This document shows positions 16,378-30,200 of a stretch of DNA of 64,000 nt, piece by piece. The notes beneath the pieces were generated by a model that had not been told where the DNA came from, made no database searches, and was given only the letters and a program-made list of their open reading frames with translations. The DNA is from Pseudoalteromonas undina (GTDB lineage Bacteria > Pseudomonadota > Gammaproteobacteria > Enterobacterales > Alteromonadaceae). The stretch is taken from assembly GCF_000238275.3 (NCBI RefSeq), contig NZ_AHCF03000003.1, positions 868,001 to 932,000 on the forward strand, given 5' to 3'. How positions within the stretch are numbered: the stretch's first letter is position 1; every line of letters begins with the position of its first letter. The position numbers and the translations under genes are program-made.

Positions 16378-17251
16378 TCACAGTCATCAGCATGGTAAAG
16401 ACGACCGGATTGGTTGGGCATTTTTCCTTAATGTGATATTTACCATTATCGAATTTATAGGTGGTTGGCTCACAAACAGTACGGCGATAATGGCGGATGC
16501 CGTTCACGATCTTGGTGATAGTCTTTCAATAGGTTTTGCGTGGATTTTAAGTCGTTTTTCAGATAAAGAAGCATCAGACAAATTCAGCTATGGTTATCGC
16601 CGACTTACACTTTTTGGTGCATTGGTAAATAGTATTGTTTTGATTATCGGCTCTATTTGGGTTTTATTTGAAGCAATACCTAAGCTGTCCAATCCTGAAA
16701 TGCCTGTAGTTGAGGGGATGTTAGGGCTAGCCATACTCGGTGTTGCCGTAAATGGTTATGCGGTATTCAAATTAAAAGCGGGTGAAACACTAAATGAAAA
16801 AGTGCTGACATGGCACCTACTTGAAGATGTACTCGGTTGGGTTGCCGTTCTTATAGTCTCTATTGTATTGTTGTTCGTTGAACTGCCGATATTAGATCCT
16901 CTATTATCAATAGGGTTTACGCTGTTTATCTTATTTAACGTTTTCAAAAATCTTAAATCAACATTGGTGCTTTTTCTTCAAGCTGCACCCGATAAAGAGA
17001 CCCAAGAGCGTATTAAGCAGTCATTAATTGAATTTCCTGAAGTAAATGGTATACACCATATGCATTTTTGGTCACTGGATGGTGAAAGTCACGTTTTAAC
17101 AGCGCACCTTGAGCTGAGTGACAACTTTGACGTTAAAGAATTAATTAAGCTTAAACAAGAGGTTGCAGCTAAATTATCTTCCTATCATTTATCGCATACG
17201 ACGATAGAGTTTGAGTTTTTAAATGAAAATTGTAGGGATGAAGCAGAGTAA
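16364..17251 (+). CDS. czcD: CDF cation exporter (CzcD/ZitB-like)
   Basis: A 295-residue cation diffusion facilitator that exchanges cytoplasmic Zn/Cd/Co for protons. The N-terminus is His-rich (MHNHSHSHQHG). Six helices follow, with HDLGD in helix 2 (MADAVHDLGDSLSIGF) and HLLED in helix 5 (TWHLLEDVLGWV) forming the zinc site. The cytoplasmic domain includes GIHHMHFWSLDGESHVLTAHLEL. RBS GGAGGT precedes ATG 16364. It is the only intact gene behind the CadR-type promoter. Confidence 0.92.
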   Translation: MHNHSHSHQHGKDDRIGWAFFLNVIFTIIEFIGGWLTNSTAIMADAVHDLGDSLSIGFAWILSRFSDKEASDKFSYGYRRLTLFGALVNSIVLIIGSIWVLFEAIPKLSNPEMPVVEGMLGLAILGVAVNGYAVFKLKAGETLNEKVLTWHLLEDVLGWVAVLIVSIVLLFVELPILDPLLSIGFTLFILFNVFKNLKSTLVLFLQAAPDKETQERIKQSLIEFPEVNGIHHMHFWSLDGESHVLTAHLELSDNFDVKELIKLKQEVAAKLSSYHLSHTTIEFEFLNENCRDEAE

Positions 17252-17286
17252 GTTTTATCAATAAAATTTTGGAGCATACAATATAA

Positions 17287-17331
17287 AAAGCAGCTTAATT
17301 AGGCATAACTTAGTAATTAAGCTGCTTTTTT
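17287..17331. terminator. Bidirectional terminator
   Basis: A 15-bp perfect stem AAAGCAGCTTAATTA / TAATTAAGCTGCTTT (17287-17301 and 17314-17328) with T-runs on both strands, between the convergent CDF gene and czcA-type gene. Confidence 0.85.
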
Positions 17332-17335
17332 GCTT

Positions 17336-21371
<4,036 letters not shown>

Positions 21372-21441
21372 TTTGAATTCCTAAACGATTCAGTTAATCA
21401 CTGAATCAATAAATTGTTATTAAACTTAAAGTGATGTTTAT

Positions 21442-22734
21442 TTAGAGTGACAGCGCTTCGTTTGTTAGTTTTTCTATCTCTGCGCCATAAATTAGGGCAG
21501 CAGATGCCGCGTCAATAAGGGTTCGCCGAGCATTTAACAGCTCTTGTCTAGCCGATACATAATCAAGATATCCATATCGACCTTTTTGATAGGCGTCTTG
21601 AGTATCTTCCAGTGCATCTTCAAGCATTGGGATAACCGACTGCTTTAATGAATTAGCTGTTAATATGGCTTGTTTTCTATTGGAGTATGCTCGTAGTAAG
21701 TGATTTCTAAATCTTAACTTAGTCGCCTCTTTCTCTATGGCAACTTGGTCACGCTCTGCTAGCGCACTAGCGATTGCGCCAGAATTTCGCTTTTCAGCAA
21801 ACAAAGGTAAGCTAAAGCCAGCGACCAGTGCCGTATCATTGGCTTCTTGAGAGCGCCTAACACCAACAGACCATTTGATATTGGCCGTTGACTCTGTTTT
21901 AGCCAACTGTAACTCGGCCTCTTTTAGTCGCTGCTCACTTGCATAAACTTGAATAGCAGGGTTTTTCTCTAATTTCGCAAAGAGACTACTAAAATCACTA
22001 TCATTGCCAAACTGAAACAGATCTCCAGTTACTCTAGAGAATGACACTGATGTTTCTCCCCAGTAAGCTGATAAAGAAAGCTTTAGATATTCCAAGCGCT
22101 TTTGTTCAGATTGAAGGGTGAGGTTAGCCTGAGCAATAACTGCTTTTGAGCGTTTCACTTCAGCCTCAGGAGTAGCACCTGCGCGGTTACGCTGAGATAC
22201 AATCTCTAAGGTTTCTTGTGCTAAGCTCAAAGCATTTTCTGCCAATATAACTCTTTGTTGGGCTGCAAGTACTTCCACGTACTTCTCAGTGACTTGAGCC
22301 ATTAAATTAAGCGCAGAGACTTCTTTTTCAGCAGTGAGTAGTGTTCTTGATTTTGAAACAATTCCAATCCGCGCTGAGCGTTTATCTCCCATTTCGATAA
22401 CCGAAGATAGAGCGACTGTTAATTCAGCACTGTCGAATGTATTAAATTCACCTGAGCCTGCAAAGTTCTCAGCTTCAAGCTCTAGTTCATAAGCAGGATT
22501 TAAACTTGCGATTTGTTCTCGTCCAATTAATGCCGTTTGCTTGAAATCAAATATTTTAAGTTCTGGATTTTGTTTAAGCGTCCACTGAATTGCCTCTTGA
22601 AGGTTTAACTGCTTCTCAAAGGCATAAACATTAAATGTAAAAAGTGACAAAGCGAGAAACGCGATATATTTAAGCCGAGGTGTTACACACCTTAAAATTG
22701 CTATCTTGCGATGCACACAGGTATTAAGTGCCAT
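21442..22734 (-). CDS. czcC: Outer-membrane efflux channel (TolC/CzcC-like), system 1
   Basis: A 430-residue outer-membrane factor: two repeated OEP halves with long helices (LNLQEAIQWTLKQNPELKIFDFKQ; AEAELQLAKTE in the second half) and the family segment AGATPEAEVKRSKAVIAQANL. The N-terminus to about residue 38 is a signal peptide, preceded by an atypical basic stretch; a later start (RCVTPRLKYIAFLALSLFTF) would also give one. It is 70 nt upstream of the adaptor gene in the same operon. Confidence 0.88.
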   Translation of the reverse strand: MALNTCVHRKIAILRCVTPRLKYIAFLALSLFTFNVYAFEKQLNLQEAIQWTLKQNPELKIFDFKQTALIGREQIASLNPAYELELEAENFAGSGEFNTFDSAELTVALSSVIEMGDKRSARIGIVSKSRTLLTAEKEVSALNLMAQVTEKYVEVLAAQQRVILAENALSLAQETLEIVSQRNRAGATPEAEVKRSKAVIAQANLTLQSEQKRLEYLKLSLSAYWGETSVSFSRVTGDLFQFGNDSDFSSLFAKLEKNPAIQVYASEQRLKEAELQLAKTESTANIKWSVGVRRSQEANDTALVAGFSLPLFAEKRNSGAIASALAERDQVAIEKEATKLRFRNHLLRAYSNRKQAILTANSLKQSVIPMLEDALEDTQDAYQKGRYGYLDYVSARQELLNARRTLIDAASAALIYGAEIEKLTNEALSL

Positions 22735-22807
22735 GTATACTTTCCTATAAATTTATATGTGATATTTAGGTCATTAACATTTGACCTTTCTTAATTTTCT
22801 ATAAAAT

Positions 22808-23170
22808 TTAGGCGTATTTAGGTGGGCGGAATGGCACCGAGATATAGCCTTTTAGCTCAGGGGAAACTAAGGCGTAGGTAGGGAAATATTCTATTGCTTG
22901 TAAAATATTACAAGAAGAATCTGTATTTAAAAATAACTGACAGCAGCAACAAAAATTACAATTATCAATTAAAGTTTGGCTATTACCCTCCTCAAATAAA
23001 TTAGAGCTTTCAGGAGCTTTTAGCGGGGTAATAGACTCAGTTAGTGATATATTAAAAGAACTTTCAATTAAGTTTCCTTCAATCTCTTCTTGCGAAAAAA
23101 ACACAGACTGCACCGCGATTAAAATCATTATCACGTATGATATATATGGTTTAAAATATGACGGGTGCAT
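22808..23170 (-). CDS. Small Cys-cluster protein, CzcI-like
   Basis: A 120-residue exported or membrane-anchored protein: hydrophobic N-terminus (YVIMILIAVQSVFF), a polar middle, then CNFCCCCQLFLNTDSSC, an unusual five-cysteine cluster plus one. It ends VPFRPPKYA. The RPP-type C-terminus and position before czcCBA match CzcI-like proteins of heavy-metal clusters; the other RND operon begins with a similarly sized protein (24258-24605) ending LRPPIS. A metal-sensing or scavenging role in the periplasm is inferred. Confidence 0.6.
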   Translation of the reverse strand: MHPSYFKPYISYVIMILIAVQSVFFSQEEIEGNLIESSFNISLTESITPLKAPESSNLFEEGNSQTLIDNCNFCCCCQLFLNTDSSCNILQAIEYFPTYALVSPELKGYISVPFRPPKYA

Positions 23171-23189
23171 TCTTTTAACTACTTTCTAC

Positions 23190-24098
23190 TTAAGACTTTA
23201 GCTGTAAGATGCGGCGAGCACCGTTTAAAACGACAACAGCAATAATCAAACCAATCACTAAATCTGGATAACGGCTGCTAGTTACTGTAACTAATAAGCC
23301 AGCTAAGATTACACCTACGTTTGCGATTACGTCATTTGCGGAAAAAATCCAACTCGCTTTCATATGAGCGCCGTCTTCTTTGTTGCCAAATATTAAAAAC
23401 AGACAAGCAATGTTAGCGATTAGTGCTATTCCACCAAATATCATCATTAAAGAAGAGATAGGTTCACTACCGTAAATAAAGCGTCTTACGACTTCACTCA
23501 AAGCACCTAGCGCTAGAATAATTTGAAGTACACCAGATATATGTGCCGCTCTAAGTTTCATGCTTATGCTTTTACCGACAGCATATATAGCTAAACCATA
23601 AACAGCAGCATCAGCAAACATATCTAATGAGTCGGCAATAAGGCCAGCAGATTGCGCAATAATCCCAGCAATTACTTCTATAAAAAACATGACTCCATTA
23701 ATGGCTAACAACCATTTTAGCGTTGATGCTTCTTTCATCTCATTTTTTTGGGCTAGATCTTTTGCTTTTGCAGCTTCGGTGCTGCAACTTTCTTTAGTTG
23801 ATGCCAACTCTGCACCGAGATTGAGTTGTTGTAATTTTTTTGTTATCTCATCTAAATTTTCATCATGAAAAACCTTGACTAAACGGCTAGGAATATCAAA
23901 TTGCAACCCAACTGAAGGCTCAATTGAGTCAAGTGCTAACCTAATCAATCTCTCTTCTGAAGGACAGTCCATTTGAGGTACTTTAAATGTACTGACAAAC
24001 GCGCCACTATAGTTATCTAATTGTGTATCAATTTTTACATCTTCATTGGTAGAAGATGATTGACACTGACCACTACATTTTTCTGACATATTTAACAC
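23190..24098 (-). CDS. CDF-type exporter with N-terminal HMA domain
   Basis: A 302-residue fusion protein. Residues about 30-95 form a heavy-metal-associated domain with the variant metal site VPQMDCPSEE. Residues about 125-300 are a cation diffusion facilitator with helices such as LIADSLDMFADAAVYGLAIY (Asp-x3-Asp site) and FSANDVIANVGVILAGLL. The N-terminus also has Cys-rich MSEKCSGQC. Such HMA-CDF proteins act in Zn/Cd/Co export. The CadR-type operator at 24119-24149 reads into this gene, so it likely belongs to the cadR regulon and may drive the operon to its left. Confidence 0.85.
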   Translation of the reverse strand: MLNMSEKCSGQCQSSSTNEDVKIDTQLDNYSGAFVSTFKVPQMDCPSEERLIRLALDSIEPSVGLQFDIPSRLVKVFHDENLDEITKKLQQLNLGAELASTKESCSTEAAKAKDLAQKNEMKEASTLKWLLAINGVMFFIEVIAGIIAQSAGLIADSLDMFADAAVYGLAIYAVGKSISMKLRAAHISGVLQIILALGALSEVVRRFIYGSEPISSLMMIFGGIALIANIACLFLIFGNKEDGAHMKASWIFSANDVIANVGVILAGLLVTVTSSRYPDLVIGLIIAVVVLNGARRILQLKS

Positions 24099-24118
24099 TC
24101 CGTAATAATATTAAAATA

Positions 24119-24149
24119 AGTATAAAATCTATAGTGGCTATAGAGTCAA
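24119..24149 (-). promoter_or_regulatory. CadR-type promoter/operator 2
   Basis: On the minus strand: -35 TTGACT (24149-24144), 19-bp spacer with the dyad CTATAGCCACTATAG, and -10 TATACT (24124-24119). The half-sites are identical to those of operator 1 at 15586-15616, and it reads into the HMA-CDF gene. Confidence 0.85.
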
Positions 24150-24257
24150 ATAAAAAATTATTTAATGTAAAAGCGTGGAAACTGAATTGAAAAGCTAGTT
24201 TAAGAAAATAGTTTCTGCTAGTATTTTAAATACTATATTTAACTGGTGATAACTTTG

Positions 24258-24605
24258 AACCTTAATGTTGTACTAAAAATGCTCTTGGTTATTTCGATTG
24301 TTTTACAATCGTTAACTGCTGTAGCATCCTCAACATCTGAGAATCACCAAATAGATATAGAGCACCTTCAAACTCAACATGATCATGCAGATGATCGAAA
24401 TGTCTCAAATGATAATGTAGGTGATGAGCAGCATAATGAAAAAGATTGTCATCACTGCGGTCATTGCAGTGGCAGCCACTTATCTTGGATTTTAGTCAGT
24501 AATTCAAATACCACGGGCAAACTAAACATTATCAATAAAACGCCTTATCAAATTGATCAAACAAATACTTACCTTGAAGCGATACTTCGCCCACCCATTT
24601 CTTAA
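24258..24605 (+). CDS. Small His/Cys-rich protein, CzcI-like
   Basis: Exported protein of about 115-119 residues: signal peptide to about VASS, then a polar stretch with repeated HDHADD, and DCHHCGHCSGSH, a strong Zn/Cd/Co ligand cluster. It ends AILRPPIS. It is the first gene of the rightward czcCBA-2 operon. The upstream start codon TTG/ATG choice is uncertain (24246 or 24258). It parallels the CzcI-like protein of system 1 but uses His plus Cys instead of a Cys cluster. A periplasmic metal buffer or regulator is inferred. Confidence 0.6.
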   Translation, partial: NLNVVLKMLLVISIVLQSLTAVASSTSENHQIDIEHLQTQHDHADDRNVSNDNVGDEQHNEKDCHHCGHCSGSHLSWILVSNSNTTGKLNIINKTPYQIDQTNTYLEAILRPPIS

Positions 24606-24686
24606 TTAGATTGATTTTTAATGACCTATTTGTCCATGAGAAGGATAAAGGGTTCGTGTTTATAAATTAAAAAATTAAGAAGTTTT

Positions 24687-25904
24687 ATGTATATATTTTT
24701 AAAAAATACAGGTTTAACCCTGTCTTTATGCATGGCTGTGAGTTTTTCAGTTGCCACTTATGGCAAACAGAAAAGTATTTCATGGCTAGATAGTCAAATA
24801 AATAAAGATCCCGAAGTTGTTGCGGCTAAAGAGTTACTTAATGCAAGTAATCATAGAGCCAAAAGCTTAACTCAAGCCGTATATAACCCAGAGCTTGAAG
24901 CAAGCTATGAAAAAGAAGGTGATTTTGATAATTACTCTATTGGTATCAGTCAAACGATAGATTTTTGGGATAAGCAATCAACAAATAAAACCATTGGTGA
25001 AATTGATGTTTATGCAAACCAGCAACAATTGTTATCTCTACTCGATTCTAAAAAGGCTAATGCCTTAACTGCATTAGTTAATTGGCAAGCAGCAAAAAAA
25101 GCTGCTCAGTTACTTTCAGAAAGAGAAGAGCAATTGCAAACGCTCGTTGGAATTGTTGAAGACAAACGAAAAGCTGGACTTCTAGAGCCACTTGACGCTG
25201 AGCTAGTCTATTTAAACTTGTCGCAAATTTTTAGTGAAATATCTGAGTCTCAAATTGCTTTGAAAAATGCAGAGGTAAAGGTTCAGGAGTTATTGCCTGA
25301 TTGGACGCCTAATACTACCAATTTGTTTTCATTTACTTTTGGAGCAACAAGCTACTCATTTAACTCCCAGTGGGTTGAGGAACATCCAAAAGTTAAACTT
25401 GCTAGAGCGAAATGGAAGGGACAACAATCTAAAGCTCAACTAACCACTATGGAATCTAAAGCTAATCCAACCATTGGCGTTAGCGCAGGGAAAAGTGGAG
25501 ATGAAGACTTGGTTGGTGTGACTTTTTCAATGCCTTTAAACATCAGAAATAACTATACAGATAATGTTAAAGCCGCTTATTCAGAAGCCATTGCAGCCGA
25601 GGCGAATTTTCAGTCGGTATATCGAAAGCAGTCTTTTGAAGCAAAAGCTAATTATGAATCGCTTAATGTCAGTAGAAAATATTATGAGCAATGGCAAAAA
25701 CTGACAAAAGGCAGATTAGATAGCAGCGAAAACTTATTAAATAAGCGCTGGCAAGCTGGTGATATTAATACTTCTGACTACTTACTTGCATTAAATCAAC
25801 GTGCGGAAGGGCTTCATGCAGGAATACGTTTGGAAAATCAATTCAAGCTTGCAGAAATATCCTTCATTTTAAGTATGGGTCAGTTATCCAAATTTGAGAT
25901 TTGA
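24687..25904 (+). CDS. czcC: Outer-membrane efflux channel (CzcC-like), system 2
   Basis: A 405-residue outer-membrane factor with signal peptide (ending about VATYG) and two OEP halves: DPEVVAAKELLNASNHRAKSL in the first, EEHPKVKLARAKWKGQQSKA in the second, with GLLEPLDAELVYLNLSQ between. It channels metal across the outer membrane with the following adaptor and pump. It is only distantly similar to the system 1 channel, so the two operons are not a recent duplication. Confidence 0.87.
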   Translation: MYIFLKNTGLTLSLCMAVSFSVATYGKQKSISWLDSQINKDPEVVAAKELLNASNHRAKSLTQAVYNPELEASYEKEGDFDNYSIGISQTIDFWDKQSTNKTIGEIDVYANQQQLLSLLDSKKANALTALVNWQAAKKAAQLLSEREEQLQTLVGIVEDKRKAGLLEPLDAELVYLNLSQIFSEISESQIALKNAEVKVQELLPDWTPNTTNLFSFTFGATSYSFNSQWVEEHPKVKLARAKWKGQQSKAQLTTMESKANPTIGVSAGKSGDEDLVGVTFSMPLNIRNNYTDNVKAAYSEAIAAEANFQSVYRKQSFEAKANYESLNVSRKYYEQWQKLTKGRLDSSENLLNKRWQAGDINTSDYLLALNQRAEGLHAGIRLENQFKLAEISFILSMGQLSKFEI

Positions 25905-25968
25905 GCGCTTTGTTTTTTCAGTAGCGAAAAACGAAATCTTAAATTTATTAAAAATATAGGTTACAAAA

Positions 25969-27225
25969 ATGAATACAGTAATTAGTAAAAAATTTTTAGC
26001 CGTAGTAATTAGCAGCCTGTTAGTTGGGTTTACTACAAATCATGATGCTTTTGCACAGTCGTCAGATGGAACTGGTTCTGTCACAAACGTTTCGAAACAA
26101 GAAGAAAAAGAACATCAAGATGAGCATGAACACGAAAAGGGACATGAAGAAGATAAAGGTGACCATGACGAGCACGGCCATGAAGGTGGTAATAAAGAGG
26201 GAGAAGAAGAACATGAAGAAGGTATCACTATTGATCCAAAGAAGATGTCGCTTGCTAAAATTAAAGTGGAAAGTGTTAAGCCTGAATATCAATTTAGCTC
26301 CGTATATGCACCTGGCGAAATAAAAGCTAATGGCTATAAAAGTTATGTGGTATCACCACGTACAGAGTCAGTCATTATCAGTCGCCATGCAGCGCTTGGC
26401 GAGTATGTAGAAATAGGTCAGAAGTTAGTTACATTATTTAGTGAAGCAATGGCACAAGCACAAGCTGACTATTTAATCGCTTCAACCGAATGGCAACGTG
26501 TAAAAAAGCTGGGTAATAAGACGGTGAGTGAAAGTCGATTATTACAAGCTGAAACAACATACAATGCGAGCTATGGCAAGCTCATTGCTTTAGGGTTAAC
26601 TGAAAAAGCAATAAATGGTATTTCTAACAAAGACATTAAAGCATTTGGGCAATATGCATTAACGGCGCACCGTGAAGGTGTCGTGCTTCAAGACGACTTT
26701 ATCCAAGGGCAACGTGTTGATGCTGGGGATTCAGTCATGTTGTTAGCTGATGAAAAACAACTATGGGTTGAAGCAAAAGTTTCTCCAAATAAAAAGCTAA
26801 ATTTATCAATTGATTCTCCTGCGGTACTTAAATTAGAAGGCCAGAGTTACAATGCCAAAGTTATCCAAGAAGCCCATACAATTGATCCCGTAACTCGTAC
26901 AAGAATTATTAGATTGGGGGTACAGAATGCTGATGATAACCTTCATTCAGGTATGTTTGTAAAAGTTTACTTTCAGTTTGCCACAAAGCAGAAAGTGATG
27001 GCTGTGCCAGAAGAAGCATTGATCCGCAGCGCAGATGGTGATTGGACCGTATTTGTCGAAGACCACCCTGGAGAATTTAAAGCTGTAGAAGTAGAACTAG
27101 GCCGAGCCTTAGGTGATTTTAGGGAAATCATTGGCCTTGATAGTGGGACGCGAATTGTAACCAAAGGCGCATTTTTTGTTGCTTCTGAAATCGCTAAAGG
27201 CGGATTTGATCCGCATAACCACTAA
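25969..27225 (+). CDS. czcB: RND periplasmic adaptor (CzcB-like), system 2, His-rich
   Basis: A 418-residue membrane-fusion protein. After the signal peptide (DAFAQ) comes a very His/Glu/Asp-rich segment at about residues 45-85 (HEHEKGHEEDKGDHDEHGHE), a probable metal collector. The adaptor core follows: VVSPRTESVIISRHAALGEYVEIGQKLVTLFSE, helical hairpin QAQADYLIASTEWQRV, and beta-barrel VMAVPEEALIRSADGDWTVFVED. It is co-transcribed with the pump 11 nt downstream. Confidence 0.9.
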   Translation: MNTVISKKFLAVVISSLLVGFTTNHDAFAQSSDGTGSVTNVSKQEEKEHQDEHEHEKGHEEDKGDHDEHGHEGGNKEGEEEHEEGITIDPKKMSLAKIKVESVKPEYQFSSVYAPGEIKANGYKSYVVSPRTESVIISRHAALGEYVEIGQKLVTLFSEAMAQAQADYLIASTEWQRVKKLGNKTVSESRLLQAETTYNASYGKLIALGLTEKAINGISNKDIKAFGQYALTAHREGVVLQDDFIQGQRVDAGDSVMLLADEKQLWVEAKVSPNKKLNLSIDSPAVLKLEGQSYNAKVIQEAHTIDPVTRTRIIRLGVQNADDNLHSGMFVKVYFQFATKQKVMAVPEEALIRSADGDWTVFVEDHPGEFKAVEVELGRALGDFREIIGLDSGTRIVTKGAFFVASEIAKGGFDPHNH

Positions 27226-27236
27226 GGAGCAAGACT

Positions 27237-30200
27237 ATGTTTAATAAAATAATAGATTGGTCTGTTAATAATAGACTCCTGATTTTGATTGCGCTGTTTG
27301 CCACAATTGTCGGCGCAATTATGGTTATACCAAAACTAAATTTAGATGCCTTTCCTGATGTTACTAATGTTCAAGTTGCTGTAAATACTGAAGCGCCAGG
27401 ACTAGCTGCTGAAGAAGTTGAACAACTCATTACGTACCCCATTGAAGCGGTCATGTATGCCTTACCTGATGTAGAACAAGTGCGCTCAATTTCTAAAACA
27501 GGCTTGTCTGGCGTCACGGTTGTTTTCAAAGAAGGCACCGACATTTACTTTGCAAGACAACTTGTATTTGAGCGTCTTCAAGCCGCAAAAGAACTGATAC
27601 CAGAAGGTGTCGGCACACCCGAAATGGGGCCAAACACCTCAGGGCTAGGCCAAGTATTTCAGTACCTTCTTATTTCAGATAAAGATGCAGGCTATGATGC
27701 TATGGCACTCAGGAGTCTCAATGATTGGGTAGTAAAATTACTCGTTATGCCTGTCGATGGTGTTACTGATGTACTCTCCTTTGGAGGTATTGTTAGGCAG
27801 TACCAAGTAAATGTAGATCCATCTAAGCTTCTTTCTTATAACCTAACGCAAGAAGACGTTGTTGGTGCCCTAGATAACAACAATGCCAATGTTGGCGGAT
27901 GGTATATGAACCGTGGGCAAGAGCAGCTTGTTATTAGAGGTGCAGGTTGGTTTGAAAGTGGTGACGCTGGTATTAGTAATATCAAACAAGTTCCCGTCAA
28001 AACAGTTGATGGGACAGTTGTGACGGTTTCGGATATTGCTAAAGTTGAAATGGGCAGTGAAATTCGTCAAGGTGCTGTCACAATGACGCGCAAAACCGAA
28101 GACGGTAAAGTCGAAAATTTAGGTGAAGTTGTCTCTGGCATTGTCTTAAAACGCATGGGGTCTAATACTAAAGCCACCATTGATGGTATCAATGCAAGAA
28201 TCCCATTAATTAATCAAGCATTGCCTAAAGGTGTTCGCTTTGAACCATTTTATGATCAGGCTGATTTGATTGAAAAAGCCGTTGATACAGTAGTTGATGC
28301 ACTATTACTAGCATTTATTTTCATCTGTATTGTATTAGCACTATTTTTAATGAATATACGTGCAACCTTCCTTGTCCTAATATCTATTCCAATTTCAATT
28401 GGTATCGCGTTAATGATCATGGCTTGGTGGGGCATTTCTGCAAACCTTATGTCATTGGGTGGCATTGCCGTAGCCATTGGTATGCTAGTTGATGGTTCAG
28501 TCGTGATGGTTGAAAACATGTTTAAGCATTTAAATAGACCAGACTCTACCCATTTAAAAACTGTAAAAGAAAGAGTGCCTAGTGCTGATACTGATCCACA
28601 TGATGTAGAACAAGATGAGCATGGTATTAAGTTACGTCTTCAAAATGCGGGTAAAGAAGTGGCTCGTCCCGTATTTTTTGCAGCTTCTATTATTTTAGTC
28701 GTATTTACGCCTTTATTTAGCTTTGAAGGTGTTGAGGCAAAGTTATTTCAACCTATGGCAATAAGCATCATTTTAGCTGTTATATCTGCTATTGTGGTTG
28801 CGTTGTTTGTTGTACCCGCTTTAGCTACTTATTTATTTAAGTCAGGTGTAAAAGAGAGGGAAAGCTTTGTTCTTAGGCCATTAGACAAACTCTACAGAAA
28901 AGGGCTTACATTCGCACTAAAACGCACCAAATTAGTCATTTCAGCCGCACTTATATTAGTTTTCTCTGCCTTTGCATTAGTTCCATTAATTGGTACTGAA
29001 TTTGTACCTGAGTTAGAAGAAGGGACGATAAACTTAAGAGCAACGCTTGCACCTTCTTCCAGTTTAGATACCGCGCTCACTGTGGCACCAATTCTAGAAG
29101 AAAAACTAATGGCTTTCCCTGAAGTAACCTATGCATTAAGCCGAATTGGTCGAGCAGAAATAGGTGGAGACCCAGAGCCTGTGAATAACATCGAAATTTA
29201 CATAGGGTTGAAGCCTGTTTCTGAGTGGACCAGTGCATCTAATCGATATGAACTTCAAGGAAAAATGGAGAGATCTTTAGAAGAATTCCCTGGGTTGCTA
29301 CTCAACTTTTCTCAACCTATTGCGACTCGTGTCGATGAGCTACTATCTGGTGTTAAGGCTCAGTTGGCGATAAAGTTGTTTGGGCCTGAACTTGAGGTAC
29401 TGGCGGCTAAAGGTCAAGAAATAGAAACAGCAATTAAAAACATTGAAGGTGCAAGGGATGTTGCATTGGAGCAAATTGCTGGTGAAGCGCAATTGGTGAT
29501 AAGTCCTAACAGGCAAGAACTATCGCGCTTTGGATTGTCTGTGAGTGACATAATGGAGGTTGTGCGTGATGGTATTGGTGGTGTTGAAGCCGGACAAATA
29601 ATCAATGGTAATGAACGTTATGATATTTACGTTCGCATAGAGGAAGAGTACCGAAGTAACAAAGAAGCTATTGCTGATATTCGGCTTCAATCACCTACTG
29701 GTGCTTGGGTGCGACTGGGTGACGTAGCCTCAGTCTCATTTGAGTCAGGCCCACCACAAGTTAGACGCGATGATGTACAACGAAGAGTCGTTATCCAAGC
29801 AAATGTACAAAATCGAGATATGGGAAGCGTGGTTGCCGATATCAGAACGGTAATTGCTGAAAAGGTTGACTTACCTTCAGGTTATTCTGTTTCGATTGGC
29901 GGCCAGTTCGAAAGTCAAAAACGTGCTCAAAATAGGTTAGCTATAGTTGTACCTTTATCGTTAGCACTAATCGCACTACTACTTTACTTTGCCTTTGGTT
30001 CTGTTGGTCAAGCTATGCTGATATTGGTCAACGTGCCGCTTGCTGTAATTGGCGGAGTTTTCTCCTTATATTTATCTGGACAATACTTGTCTGTACCAAG
30101 CTCCGTTGGCTTTATTACCTTATTTGGTGTAGCGGTATTGAATGGGGTCGTTATGGTAGAAAGTATCAACCAACGTATTAAAGACGGTCTAGAAGCATCT

